Source: a virus. From it: a stretch of DNA of 21,608 nt. The position numbers and the translations under genes are program-made. Of the stretch, positions 6,023-13,067 are shown one piece after another. Below the pieces are notes generated by a model, which was given only the letters and a program-made list of their open reading frames with translations, was not told the DNA's origin and did not search any database. Numbering within the stretch: position 1 is the stretch's first letter; each line of letters opens with the position of its first letter. The stretch covers positions 1-21,608 of IMG/VR virus record IMGVR_UViG_3300038656_000194; one strand, written 5' to 3'.

Positions 6023-8230
6023 TTATGCTATTGTTCTAGAGAATTCTGTAAATACTCCATCAATAAGAGTCAATACCAAAGTATCACCTGGCTTAACAAC
6101 CGCCTCTGTAACTACAGAAACATTTCCTGCAATATTATTTACAGTCAAGTTAGCTTCACCAGAGTTAAGCAGAGTTAATTTTTGCTGCTCTGTTCCATTT
6201 TCTATTCCTGTAAGGGTCGTTGCCTCACCATTAAAGATTTGTGTAATACCATCAAGTAGATCTACTGTAGCAGAATCGAAAGTGAAGTTTTCTGCAGGAG
6301 TATTTACTGCTTCTGTGGTTCTCTTAACTTCTCTAAGCGTAAGCCCAGCAGTAACCACCAAGGTTAATGTACCGCCAGAACTAAGATCGTAATCTGCGTT
6401 AGATGCCAAATCAAAATTTGCATTGTTTTTCACGCTAGACGTAACCCCAGATGTGTTTCCTCTTATTCTTATAGTTTGTCCTTCAAAAAGGTTGGCTTTT
6501 TCCAAAGTCGCAATGTCGGTTTCGAAACCAGGTACAATGCTTAAATTAGAATAAGTAACCTTCAATTTTCCAGACTTATCGTCATGAAAAGGAATGTAGA
6601 AATCGCTCTTGAAAGGGAAAACACCATTGGTCCATACGGTTTGCACCTTGAAGGCATCTGGATCATCATCTGTTACTTCTGTACCTAAGTGAATAAATGC
6701 ACAAGCAAACTTATAGTCTGCATGGCCATAGATAATTCTCTTAAGTCTCTCAAAAGTTAATAATCCTTTTTCGTTAGGGACATCTTCCATGATTTCGATA
6801 TTATCATCGAACGTAATAATGTGGACATTTGTACCATTAAGATCATGCAACGGCTCAATACGTATATTCTCGTAGTTCTCTATGGTGAGACGATCCTCTG
6901 ATGTGAAATCATTTTCCACACCTCTTAATTGTCTATATCTCGTTTTGTACCATCTCTCATGATCTTTTGGCATATAGTACACAAGATTGGAAGCTTCTTT
7001 GCTTTCTTCTTTTATATTTTTTTCAATAACAAGTTGTGCGTAATCCACGATGTTTTCTGGAGTTGGTAAACCAATAGAAGGCACTTTTACTTTCTTGTCT
7101 ATATAGACGCCTTTGTACAGCTGATAAAGTAAACCATTCTGGCGGTTAATAGCTCTACCGGCTACTGTAGCATCATCTGGTGTAGCAACATAAACGCCTT
7201 TTATAGCGGACATTCTATCCTCGGCCTTAGCTTTTTTCATAAGCTCTGTCACCAAAAACTGAACGAACGTCATCTTGTAAGGAGTGGATCCTTCCATGCT
7301 CATTATACCTTGTAACCAGCTTTTCTCATACTTTTGTAAATCGTCTCCTACCCATTCTAAATCGATACTAACATCAAATATTTCACGAGTTTCTGGCTGG
7401 ATTCTTTGGTTGTTTTTGGCTAACCAAGGCAATTTTCTTGCTTGTGTAATCTCGTCTGAAACTATTTTACCATCACTTATTCTGTCTTTTACACCAAACC
7501 TAGTTTGCCAAAAGCTTGGAAGCTCAATCATATCTCTGTGTAGAGATTCTATAGTGCTTGGGTTTTCTCTGTAGAAAAGCTCAACATCGCCATTAAGACG
7601 TTGCAGGTTGATCTCCCCAGCTGTGCCATCCCAAGAAGTTAGACTATTGGTAAGTCCAGCTGCTCTTTGGTTCCATGGTCTGCCTGTGAATTCGTTAAGA
7701 GCTTGGCCATCACCAAAAAGATGTGTGGCAGAGTGCTTTAAATTCTTCATATCTCCATTTTTATTAAGTGGAATCACTGGATCTGGCTCAGGATCTTCTA
7801 TGAGCTTGGCGATCATTATGTCTGTCCTTTTCTGGTAGGCTTTAAAATCTGAGATAAGGCCTTCCAGACTTGCATCTGTAGATGGAGTTTCTCCATTCTT
7901 GGCTTTAGGCGTATCGCCTTTACCATCTTTTGCAGATCCTTTATTCGCCATATCGCGAATTTCTTCTTCGGTATAGCCAGAAGCTTCTAAACTTGCTTTA
8001 AATTCTGCTCGAGCATCTTCTATAAGCTTTTTACTCGATTCTTCGTCTAGTACGTTCTTTGCTTCTTTGTTTATGGCTTCAACCATAGTTTTAAAGTCTT
8101 TCTCACCGAGTGCCTCGATGATCTTATCTTCTTGGTCTTTTGAGAGATCCAATTTACCCTCTTTTATGGGGGTTTTTTGAATCCCCAAAATAGCCCAGAG
8201 AAAACCAATAGTCTTGCTTAATCGCTTCAT
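6023..8230 (-). CDS. Major capsid protein with N-terminal scaffold-like and C-terminal beta domains
   Basis: A 735-aa protein, nearly twice a typical HK97-type capsid. Residues 1-165 are highly charged and helical (KLDLSKDQEDKIIEAL, EEIRDMANKGSAKDGKG), as expected of a fused scaffolding (delta) region. About 170-540 form the presumed capsid core: aromatic, with WQTRFGVKD, LYQLYKGVYIDKKVKVP and NIRIEPLHDLNGTNVHIITF. About 545-735 are beta-rich, Thr/Asn/Gly-heavy repeats (LTLVVTAGLTL; KPGDTLVLTLIDGVF), like surface decoration domains in Bacteroidota phages. The gene directly follows the S49 protease, which presumably removes the N-terminal part during maturation. It is expressed from promoter B. 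Capsid identity rests on context and architecture rather than a diagnostic motif. Confidence 0.78.
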   Translation of the reverse strand: MKRLSKTIGFLWAILGIQKTPIKEGKLDLSKDQEDKIIEALGEKDFKTMVEAINKEAKNVLDEESSKKLIEDARAEFKASLEASGYTEEEIRDMANKGSAKDGKGDTPKAKNGETPSTDASLEGLISDFKAYQKRTDIMIAKLIEDPEPDPVIPLNKNGDMKNLKHSATHLFGDGQALNEFTGRPWNQRAAGLTNSLTSWDGTAGEINLQRLNGDVELFYRENPSTIESLHRDMIELPSFWQTRFGVKDRISDGKIVSDEITQARKLPWLAKNNQRIQPETREIFDVSIDLEWVGDDLQKYEKSWLQGIMSMEGSTPYKMTFVQFLVTELMKKAKAEDRMSAIKGVYVATPDDATVAGRAINRQNGLLYQLYKGVYIDKKVKVPSIGLPTPENIVDYAQLVIEKNIKEESKEASNLVYYMPKDHERWYKTRYRQLRGVENDFTSEDRLTIENYENIRIEPLHDLNGTNVHIITFDDNIEIMEDVPNEKGLLTFERLKRIIYGHADYKFACAFIHLGTEVTDDDPDAFKVQTVWTNGVFPFKSDFYIPFHDDKSGKLKVTYSNLSIVPGFETDIATLEKANLFEGQTIRIRGNTSGVTSSVKNNANFDLASNADYDLSSGGTLTLVVTAGLTLREVKRTTEAVNTPAENFTFDSATVDLLDGITQIFNGEATTLTGIENGTEQQKLTLLNSGEANLTVNNIAGNVSVVTEAVVKPGDTLVLTLIDGVFTEFSRTIA

Positions 8231-8250
8231 TTCAAAATATTTATTGAGGG

Positions 8251-9132
8251 TTAATAATTAGTTACTTCACTTATTTCGGCCAGTAAAAGAGCGCGTTCTA
8301 CGGCCTTTTGCATATTGCCAATGCTGTCTATCATATTGTATTCTTCTGCCAATTCTGCCTTAAAGGTTTTGCCAGATAGAACACCAACTTCTTCTATAAG
8401 GTTAGGACGAGCTGCGCGAACATCTGCTTGAAACTTCTTGGCAGATGGGGACAAGTAATCTTCCTTAATCATATCGTACTTACCTTCTCTAGCTAATAAA
8501 AATGCTTTGTTCTTGTGTTCGCTTTCTGGTGCAAAAATCTCATGGATTTTATATCCTTTTTCTTTAAGAGCTTCGCTGTTATCGATAAAAGAAACCATTA
8601 CCCCTACGCTACCTATTTCAGCTGAAATAGAATTTCTAGCCATGATGTGATCTGATACTAAGCAAGCAGCCCAATAATGTGCAGAGGCGCATAAATCTAC
8701 AAGAGCCACAATAGGCTTTGTCTTTTGCGGTTGAAATTCTTGAAATGCGGAAACAGCAGAAACACTTCCTCCTGGACCATCTATATTTAAAATTATAGCT
8801 TTTACTGCAGGAAGATCCATGGCCAATTTCATCTCATTAATAAGAGAGTCTGCTCCCTTGGTACAAAGACCACTATACTTCATCATGGGACCGATAGCGG
8901 AAACTACAGCGACAACTTCTTGTCTTGTATTTTCTTCTATAACATCCATAGCACTTACAGCTTTGCCACTTTCGTTAAGGAAAGTAATACCAGCACTTTC
9001 TTGGGTAGTAGGCAATTCTATAGCGTTACGCTCTATAAGATTTACAGCTGTAGGAAGCCACAGTGAAAGAGAGTCTACATGGAAAGCCCATTCTCCTCGG
9101 GAAATTTCAAATAATGCTTTGTTAACGTCCAT
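8251..9132 (-). CDS. S49-family (SppA/ClpP-like) prohead protease
   Basis: A 293-aa serine peptidase of the S49 class, expected to cleave scaffold and capsid precursors inside the prohead. The crotonase-type core is clear: IILNIDGPGGSV (oxyanion GPGG, 119-122), the nucleophile region LCASAHYWAA (S150, in place of the usual ASGGYW) and AEIGSVGVMVSF (171-182), then a Lys-rich APESEHKNKA segment (201-210) where the general-base lysine of the Ser-Lys dyad would be expected. Length fits phage S49 proteases rather than the double-length host SppA. There is no signal peptide, which argues against an envelope enzyme. It is the first gene of the head operon, 20 bases before the capsid gene. Confidence 0.9.
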   Translation of the reverse strand: MDVNKALFEISRGEWAFHVDSLSLWLPTAVNLIERNAIELPTTQESAGITFLNESGKAVSAMDVIEENTRQEVVAVVSAIGPMMKYSGLCTKGADSLINEMKLAMDLPAVKAIILNIDGPGGSVSAVSAFQEFQPQKTKPIVALVDLCASAHYWAACLVSDHIMARNSISAEIGSVGVMVSFIDNSEALKEKGYKIHEIFAPESEHKNKAFLLAREGKYDMIKEDYLSPSAKKFQADVRAARPNLIEEVGVLSGKTFKAELAEEYNMIDSIGNMQKAVERALLLAEISEVTNY

Positions 9133-9149
9133 AATCTACATTTGTTTAT

Positions 9150-9185
9150 CAAAAATGCGATATATGTCGGTCTAGTGGTGTGACA
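9150..9185 (-). promoter_or_regulatory. Late promoter B (head operon)
   Basis: On the minus strand TGTCACACC (9185-9177), 19 bases, then CATTTTTG (9157-9150), only 18 bases before the protease ATG. Upstream box, spacing and -7 box match promoters A and C. The 19-base spacer contains a near-palindrome that overlaps the -7 box, a natural place for a repressor to block it. Confidence 0.7.
9156..9171. promoter_or_regulatory. Operator-like palindrome overlapping the head promoter
   Basis: TGCGATATATGTCGGT differs at only 3 of 16 positions from the ideal palindrome TGCGACATATGTCGCA. It overlaps the -7 box of promoter B. Related sites are at 9268-9283 (14 of 16), 20506-20521 (12 of 16) and, core only, 20465-20480 in the immunity region. 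Confidence 0.5.
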
Positions 9186-9203
9186 CGTTTTTAAGCAATA
9201 AAA

Positions 9204-9226
9204 AAGGCTCTCGCTAGGAGAGCCTT
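9204..9226 (-). terminator. Rho-independent-type terminator of the lysis operon
   Basis: AAGGCTCTC (9204-9212) pairs perfectly with GAGAGCCTT (9218-9226) around the loop GCTAG. On the minus strand the stem runs into TTTTTTATTGC. It lies downstream of the last small lysis gene and about 20 bases upstream of promoter B, insulating the lysis operon from the head operon. Confidence 0.88.
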
Positions 9227-9267
9227 AAACTTAAACAAAATTAAACATGAGAATTACTCAGTAAATA

Positions 9268-9283
9268 TACTACATATGTCGCA
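9268..9283. promoter_or_regulatory. Second operator-like palindrome in the lysis/head gap
   Basis: TACTACATATGTCGCA matches the ideal palindrome TGCGACATATGTCGCA at 14 of 16 positions. It lies between the stop at 9287 and the terminator hairpin, where no promoter is evident. It may be an auxiliary site allowing a loop with the site at 9156-9171 about 112 bases away; this is inference. Confidence 0.4.
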
Positions 9284-9286
9284 ATA

Positions 9287-9436
9287 TTAGAACCTGATTA
9301 ATGTATAAGTTAATCCAAAACAAATATATGGCGAAAAACCATCTGCGGTGTAAGCGACTCCTACTTGTGGACCAATGATAAAGCGATAGTTTTTGACTTG
9401 TATCTCAGTTTTTACATTAACGTTTTTTCTCAACAT
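9287..9436 (-). CDS. Tiny lysis-cassette protein with beta-rich, C-terminal aromatic end (spanin-like?)
   Basis: A 49-aa protein from the ATG at 9436, overlapping the holin stop by 20 bases. A longer version from 9484 would add 16 residues read out of frame through holin codons and seems less likely. The basic N-terminus is followed by alternating beta segments (YRFIIGPQVGVAY; PYICFGLTYTLIRF) and the chain ends in Phe. The pattern GPQxGVxY...PYIxxGLTYxLIRF resembles the C-terminal end of longer spanin-like or membrane-associated proteins in Bacteroidota phages. Here the usual N-terminal membrane segment and coiled coil are missing. It is the last gene before the lysis terminator. It may be a reduced outer-membrane lysis partner or a remnant. 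Confidence 0.5.
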   Translation of the reverse strand: MLRKNVNVKTEIQVKNYRFIIGPQVGVAYTADGFSPYICFGLTYTLIRF

Positions 9437-9920
9437 CTGAGCTCCCAAAAAAGAAACCAAATATTGATAGTGCAACGCCTTCAACTATTCCAATAAGATG
9501 TATAAATATCTCCTTGTTTGATGAAGGAATATCTAAGAATACAATTGAATAAACCACAAAGGCAAAAACTCCCAATCCAATAAATCCAGACACGTTGTAC
9601 AACAAATCTTTTTTTCCAGATTTAGCGATTTCAACTTGCCTATTCCTTGCTGAATTTCTGTCAGCAACTTGGATTTCGTATTCTTTAATGTCTAATTCCA
9701 GCTCTGCTAAAAGCATGTCTTTATCCATTTGAGAAATATCAGGAGAGTCACTTATCTTGTTAGCTAAGGTTCCTAAAGCTGTTACGCCGGTCAAACTTCC
9801 TGCGAGCTGTAAAAGTTCTGGAGCAACTTCTTTGCCTTGTTTGATCAACCACCGGAATCCGTCACCGACCTTAGAGGTTCCGTTCTTTTCTTTGTAAGAT
9901 TTTTCTTTGCGATTTTCCAT
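9417..9920 (-). CDS. Holin (two/three-membrane-segment type)
   Basis: A 167-aa protein. After a basic N-terminus (1-30) comes a possible amphipathic or weakly hydrophobic helix (34-55, ELLQLAGSLTGVTALGTLA), then a charged helical linker (60-105), then two clear membrane helices: 107-129 (YNVSGFIGLGVFAFVVYSIVF) and 138-160 (FIHLIGIVEGVALSIFGFFF). The end FFGSSDVEKKR is a characteristic holin ending (hydrophobic, GSS, charged tail), like the Holin_3TMs group. It would permeabilise the inner membrane and release the M15 endolysin encoded upstream. It is transcribed from promoter C and overlaps the next small gene. The function is well supported by position and topology. Confidence 0.8.
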   Translation of the reverse strand: MENRKEKSYKEKNGTSKVGDGFRWLIKQGKEVAPELLQLAGSLTGVTALGTLANKISDSPDISQMDKDMLLAELELDIKEYEIQVADRNSARNRQVEIAKSGKKDLLYNVSGFIGLGVFAFVVYSIVFLDIPSSNKEIFIHLIGIVEGVALSIFGFFFGSSDVEKKR

Positions 9921-9926
9921 TTTCTA

Positions 9927-10100
9927 TTATTTATCGATAAAATCAGCAACTTTATTCTGTGCTTCTGCAAGAAGAACAACTGCATCTGTCAAATCTTCGT
10001 CACATCCCATATCCTCTGTTATTTTTATTGCTTGGTATATTATTTTTTCTGCAAAGCTCCACTTTTCTTGTATTGCTCTTCTTGGTATTTCATCACTCAT
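9927..10100 (-). CDS. 57-aa helical-hairpin protein in the lysis operon
   Basis: Runs from ATG 10100 to TAA 9927, between the endolysin and holin genes, with a 6-base gap before the holin start. Two helices are predicted from the pattern: residues 7-31 (KWSFAEKIIYQAIKITEDMG) and 37-56 (LTDAVVLLAEAQNKVADFI), joined by CDEDL. There is no membrane segment. I do not recognise it with certainty. Size, helix-turn-helix-pair layout and a second helix of the type L-x-x-A-x-x-L-x-E-A-x-x-x-V-A resemble the Acb2/Tad1-type hairpin proteins that sequester cyclic nucleotides in many phages. The diagnostic SLALTKLEEA-like motif is absent, so this is only a suggestion. An antiholin or structural role is equally possible. 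Confidence 0.6.
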   Translation of the reverse strand: MSDEIPRRAIQEKWSFAEKIIYQAIKITEDMGCDEDLTDAVVLLAEAQNKVADFIDK

Positions 10101-10125
10101 AATTAATGTTTTGATTTATTTTTTT

Positions 10126-10629
10126 CTAGATATCAAATTGATAAACTCTAGGGTTTTTTGGATCGTCGCAAACATCTTTATGTACCCAAGAAATTTGCTC
10201 ACCATTTAGTTTTCTTTCAAGGCGTATTGGATTTGGAATAAGAATAGATCTTTCATCTAACCAGGCTCTATGCTCTTCTGCAGTTTGTCCATCCACATCA
10301 TAATCCAATGCCATAGCTAAAACATGGCCGCTTAACCAGGCATCATTATCTCTAGCTCTTTTTTGTACCATCGGAGTAGATGTATCTCTGAGGCCACGCT
10401 CATCGAATCGACCACCCCACATCCAAGTATTAATCGTGATTTTTGCATTTACAGTTTCTCTTATCCATAGAATATTTTGGAGTAAACGAATGTCAAATCT
10501 GGATAAGAAAAAGTAATTTCCCTTATGCTTAAACTTATTATAAACACCAGGGCTTACTAGTTCTCTAATATCGAAATAAACTAAAAGTTTGTCGTAAAGC
10601 TCTTTGGTAGTAAGTGATTTAATTTTCAT
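10126..10629 (-). CDS. M15-family peptidoglycan endopeptidase (endolysin)
   Basis: A 167-aa zinc peptidase cutting peptide crosslinks or stems of peptidoglycan during lysis. The M15 zinc site is complete: SGHVLAMALDYD gives H102 and D109 (S-x-H-x6-D pattern) and ISWVHKDV gives the third ligand H150. The segment TWMWGGRFDERGLRD (68-82) corresponds to the substrate-side loop ahead of the metal site. Full length for a single-domain phage M15 enzyme; there is no signal peptide or binding module, so export depends on the holin. It starts within an ATGA overlap with the preceding membrane-protein gene and precedes the 57-aa and holin genes, forming a standard lysis cassette. Confidence 0.9.
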   Translation of the reverse strand: MKIKSLTTKELYDKLLVYFDIRELVSPGVYNKFKHKGNYFFLSRFDIRLLQNILWIRETVNAKITINTWMWGGRFDERGLRDTSTPMVQKRARDNDAWLSGHVLAMALDYDVDGQTAEEHRAWLDERSILIPNPIRLERKLNGEQISWVHKDVCDDPKNPRVYQFDI

Positions 10630-10988
10630 TTTCCTGAATATTTTCTGTTAATATTTTGTTCGTTAAGCTCAGATTTTAGCTCGGCTCTTACTTCTTTGGG
10701 AAGCTCATTCATTTTAAGCTCAAGCATAGTATGGAATTCTCTATTGGATTGGGTGTCCCGCTCTTGAATATCGATAAGGCGCTGATTTATTCTATTTTGC
10801 TCGAGGTTTGTTTTGTAGTTATGATCTATTTGAGTTTTGGCAACATTTCGCCATTCTGCACCATCCTCATTTATCTTATTATACATTTTGTAAGAAATAA
10901 AACAAATTCCTATAAGAACAATTCCTAAAACACCATAGTCTAGTAACTTATCTGAAGTATTTTCGAGCTGTAAAAATAGAAAGATCAT
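10626..10988 (-). CDS. Single-membrane-helix coiled-coil protein of the lysis operon
   Basis: A 120-aa protein. One membrane helix (about 17-36, DYGVLGIVLIGICFISYKMY) lies near the N-terminus. The rest is a long charged helix or coiled coil (40-120) with many Gln, Glu, Arg and Asn, ending in a basic tail. This topology is that of an inner-membrane spanin (Rz-like) subunit; a small holin or antiholin is the alternative. It is the first gene of the lysis operon, 20 bases downstream of the promoter C -7 box, and its stop overlaps the endolysin start as ATGA. No lipobox is present, so it is not the outer-membrane partner. Confidence 0.65.
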   Translation of the reverse strand: MIFLFLQLENTSDKLLDYGVLGIVLIGICFISYKMYNKINEDGAEWRNVAKTQIDHNYKTNLEQNRINQRLIDIQERDTQSNREFHTMLELKMNELPKEVRAELKSELNEQNINRKYSGK

Positions 10989-11007
10989 CGTATAAAGATT
11001 TAGAAAA

Positions 11008-11043
11008 CAAAGCTGAGAACTTAAGATAAATTAAAGTGTGACA
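11008..11043 (-). promoter_or_regulatory. Late promoter C (lysis operon)
   Basis: On the minus strand TGTCACACT (11043-11035), 19 bases, then CAGCTTTG (11015-11008), 20 bases before the ATG at 10988. The upstream box is part of the perfect palindrome AAGTGTGACACTT (11034-11046, centre base unpaired), which reaches the stop codon of the preceding gene. Same architecture as promoters A and B. Confidence 0.68.
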
Positions 11044-11044
11044 C

Positions 11045-11623
11045 TTAGTTTGTCTTGATGTTTCGCCTTGATTTTTTGGTGCAAAAAAAACTTAATCTCT
11101 TGTTCTCATTGACGTATCTATAGTACGCACGCCTTAAGGCTTCTGGATCTACATCGAAATCGTAAAGCGAATATTTTTGCATAAAAAGATCTATGCCTTT
11201 GCGAAGTCCTTTTTCTGAATCTCCGTTTTGGTGTCCTTCCAAATAAAATAAAAGAGATTGAGAAAAGATTCCCTCAAAATGATCGTTGATAATTTCCACA
11301 CCTTCGTTGGGCAAATGAAGAAAAGAATATTCACCTGAAGCATATTTATAGATTTGGCCTTCCCATTGTTTTTTGGTGTATGAATTTTTAACCCGGATAA
11401 AGACTGAAAACTTTTGTAAGTCTCGTTCTGGCTTATAAGCCTTATCACACATCATCCGGATGATCTTACCAAAACTATTGTGAAGTGAAATGTCTACAAT
11501 TTTGGCCATAACCCCATCGAATAAAGCCTGGTCTTTAACCGCAAATTCCTTCTCTATAAAAGGGATAAGATATGGCCTTATTTTACAAGGAAGGAGCTGG
11601 TGATTTTTTTCTATGGTGATCAT
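11045..11623 (-). CDS. Hypothetical phage protein, 192 aa
   Basis: Soluble, mixed alpha/beta and basic at the C-terminus (CTKKSRRNIKTN). The N-terminus LLPCKIRPYLIPFIEKEF and the central LHLPNEGVEIINDHFEGIFSQ stretch suggest a compact domain; YDFDVDPEALRRAYYRYV near the end is helical. I believe similar proteins occur in flavobacterial prophages, but I know no function. It stands alone: 101 bases separate it from the 68-aa gene upstream, and its stop abuts the box of promoter C. Frame, start (ATG 11623) and codon use look normal. A regulatory or host-interaction role is as likely as a structural one. Confidence 0.6.
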   Translation of the reverse strand: MITIEKNHQLLPCKIRPYLIPFIEKEFAVKDQALFDGVMAKIVDISLHNSFGKIIRMMCDKAYKPERDLQKFSVFIRVKNSYTKKQWEGQIYKYASGEYSFLHLPNEGVEIINDHFEGIFSQSLLFYLEGHQNGDSEKGLRKGIDLFMQKYSLYDFDVDPEALRRAYYRYVNENKRLSFFCTKKSRRNIKTN

Positions 11624-11724
11624 TTATAGTTTTATACAGACATTAAAAAAGTAATGCTATCGCAGATATCTTTAAAATTCGTTGCTTTGGTATATGATTT
11701 TCTAATTTTAAAATTTATTTATTT

Positions 11725-11931
11725 TTATACTTCTGAAGCTATCGGATTATAAGAAATCACTTGAAGCTCTTTTAAACTATCCCTTATTTCAAAGAACTTA
11801 TCATCAGTCAATACTTCTTTGCCTATAATATTATTATCATCCGCATCCTTAATAAATTTTATGTGGCTATTTCCATTTGAAAAACCTTCAAGGTTTTCAT
11901 ATTGTGCGGTATTTGCTGTAAGTACTTCCAT
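11725..11931 (-). CDS. Hypothetical protein, 68 aa, end of tail-tip module
   Basis: A small acidic protein (QYENLEGFSNGNSHIKFIKD, then DDNNIIGKEVLTDDKFFEI) whose ATG shares one base with the stop of the 261-aa gene (TAATG), so the two are translationally coupled. It has no membrane segment. I do not recognise it. Coupling to a receptor-binding-type protein suggests a tail-fibre chaperone or small structural partner, by position only. Confidence 0.55.
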   Translation of the reverse strand: MEVLTANTAQYENLEGFSNGNSHIKFIKDADDNNIIGKEVLTDDKFFEIRDSLKELQVISYNPIASEV

Positions 11932-12716
11932 TAGATTTTGGATAAATATGTTTTTACGGCATTTGATAAAATTCCAAGTTCACTAGATGTGAGTTCATCA
12001 GAAATAAAAGAAAAAGCAATAGGTTTATTTGTAAATCGTTCTGCATTCCCGTTAAAATTTCTAGCCAATAAATAAACACTATTACTAGACTTAAATGTTA
12101 AATTTAAATTTCGTTGATTTTTAATAATTTCATTTTCCCTCACTATAAAATCATTTCCATTATTACTTATTGAAACTAGTTCATCTTTTACAATTAAAAA
12201 ACTACTTTCTTTACTATTTACAGAAGCAAGCATGTCACCATTATTATGCCTATACAATATGGATATACCACCTTCAGAAGATATACCACCCATTACTGAT
12301 TCTGAACTTGTGTCAGAAAGACCGTCAGGGGCTAAAAAACCGAAGGTTAAAGAATCAGCATCAGTTAAAGCGTTAGCATCAAAATTTAAATCTACATAAG
12401 AAGATGTACCATTTCCTTTAACCCCTCTAGCTAAAAAAGTAGGTGAATTATAGTAGTCAGCTTTATTTAACCTAACAAGATCAATAGATTTAAAACCTCC
12501 TAAATCTGCTTCGCCTGCCCATAAGTGCACCTCTTTAAATTTGCTAAAAAATGGATTTATAGCTTCAAACAATTTATTTTGAAGACCTTGAATAGTAGCG
12601 TTTGGCAGTGCAAGACTTTCAGAAGTTGCAAAATCTAAAACGGCTTGGTAAGCTGGGTCAAAGCCACCCCATATAAACCTCTGATTAGCTAAGCTAAGTC
12701 CAATTCCTAATTTCAT
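11931..12716 (-). CDS. Receptor-binding/tail-fibre-like protein with ConA-like fold
   Basis: 261 aa. The N-terminal 70 residues are helical (FDPAYQAVLDFATSES, LQNKLFEAINPFFSKFKEV). Residues 75-255 alternate beta strands and turns with many Asn, Ser and Gly, with ARGVKGNGTSSYVDLNFDAN and VYLLARNFNGNAERF, and end in a helix DELTSSELGILSNAVKTYL. This layout is like the LamG/concanavalin-like domains of Bacteroidota phage tail-tip and receptor-binding proteins. It probably contacts host surface glycan. It sits in a compact run of tail-tip-like genes (12998, 14573, 15111 upstream) and overlaps the following gene by one base. Fold assignment is from pattern only. Confidence 0.6.
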   Translation of the reverse strand: MKLGIGLSLANQRFIWGGFDPAYQAVLDFATSESLALPNATIQGLQNKLFEAINPFFSKFKEVHLWAGEADLGGFKSIDLVRLNKADYYNSPTFLARGVKGNGTSSYVDLNFDANALTDADSLTFGFLAPDGLSDTSSESVMGGISSEGGISILYRHNNGDMLASVNSKESSFLIVKDELVSISNNGNDFIVRENEIIKNQRNLNLTFKSSNSVYLLARNFNGNAERFTNKPIAFSFISDELTSSELGILSNAVKTYLSKI

Positions 12717-12722
12717 AATAGT

Positions 12723-12998
12723 TTATTTTGTAGGGTAACAAGCGAGTTCGCCAACGACCTCTCTAATATTAGAAAATGGACCAAGTATCGATTGGCCTTT
12801 GTCAAGATTCCAAGCGAATGTTTTATCGCCGATGCCTGATAGATCTGCAATGAATGAGCTATTATTTTCTCCGGCTTGGATACCTACAAATTTTACTCCG
12901 CGCTTGGATCTAACCCCGGTTGTAAGTTTTACGATACCATATTGGCCAGACGTTGCTGTGTTATAGATGTCTTCGTGTTTTAAATTAGATTCTGTCAT
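12723..12998 (-). CDS. Small beta-rich virion-like protein, 91 aa
   Basis: A compact beta protein with SGQYGIVKLTTGVRSKRG, NSSFIADLSGIGDKTFAWN and GPFSNIREVVGE segments; it lacks signal peptide and membrane segment. The density of Gly, Ser and Thr and its position between two tail-fibre-like genes argue for a small virion component such as a fibre-tip or attachment domain. Family not recognised. It follows 69 bases after the large fibre-like gene and precedes the ConA-like gene by 6 bases. Confidence 0.55.
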   Translation of the reverse strand: MTESNLKHEDIYNTATSGQYGIVKLTTGVRSKRGVKFVGIQAGENNSSFIADLSGIGDKTFAWNLDKGQSILGPFSNIREVVGELACYPTK

Positions 12999-13067
12999 AA
13001 TGTTTATTTGATTTTAATTGTGTTTGTTTTTGTAGCCTCGTTAGCTGGTTAATTTATTTTATCTGTA

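Noticed and set aside
5895-6392. 165-codon plus-strand open frame opposite the capsid C-terminus and the 270-aa gene start
   Set aside because: It crosses a terminator hairpin, is antisense to well-supported structural genes and its composition follows from the Thr/Asn-rich repeats on the other strand.
9417-9484. Frameshift fusion of holin with the following 49-aa frame at the A6 run
   Set aside because: A -1 slip at GAGAAAAAAC reaches a stop within five codons; only a +1 or -2 slip would join them, and the overlapping ATG at 9436 explains the second gene simply.
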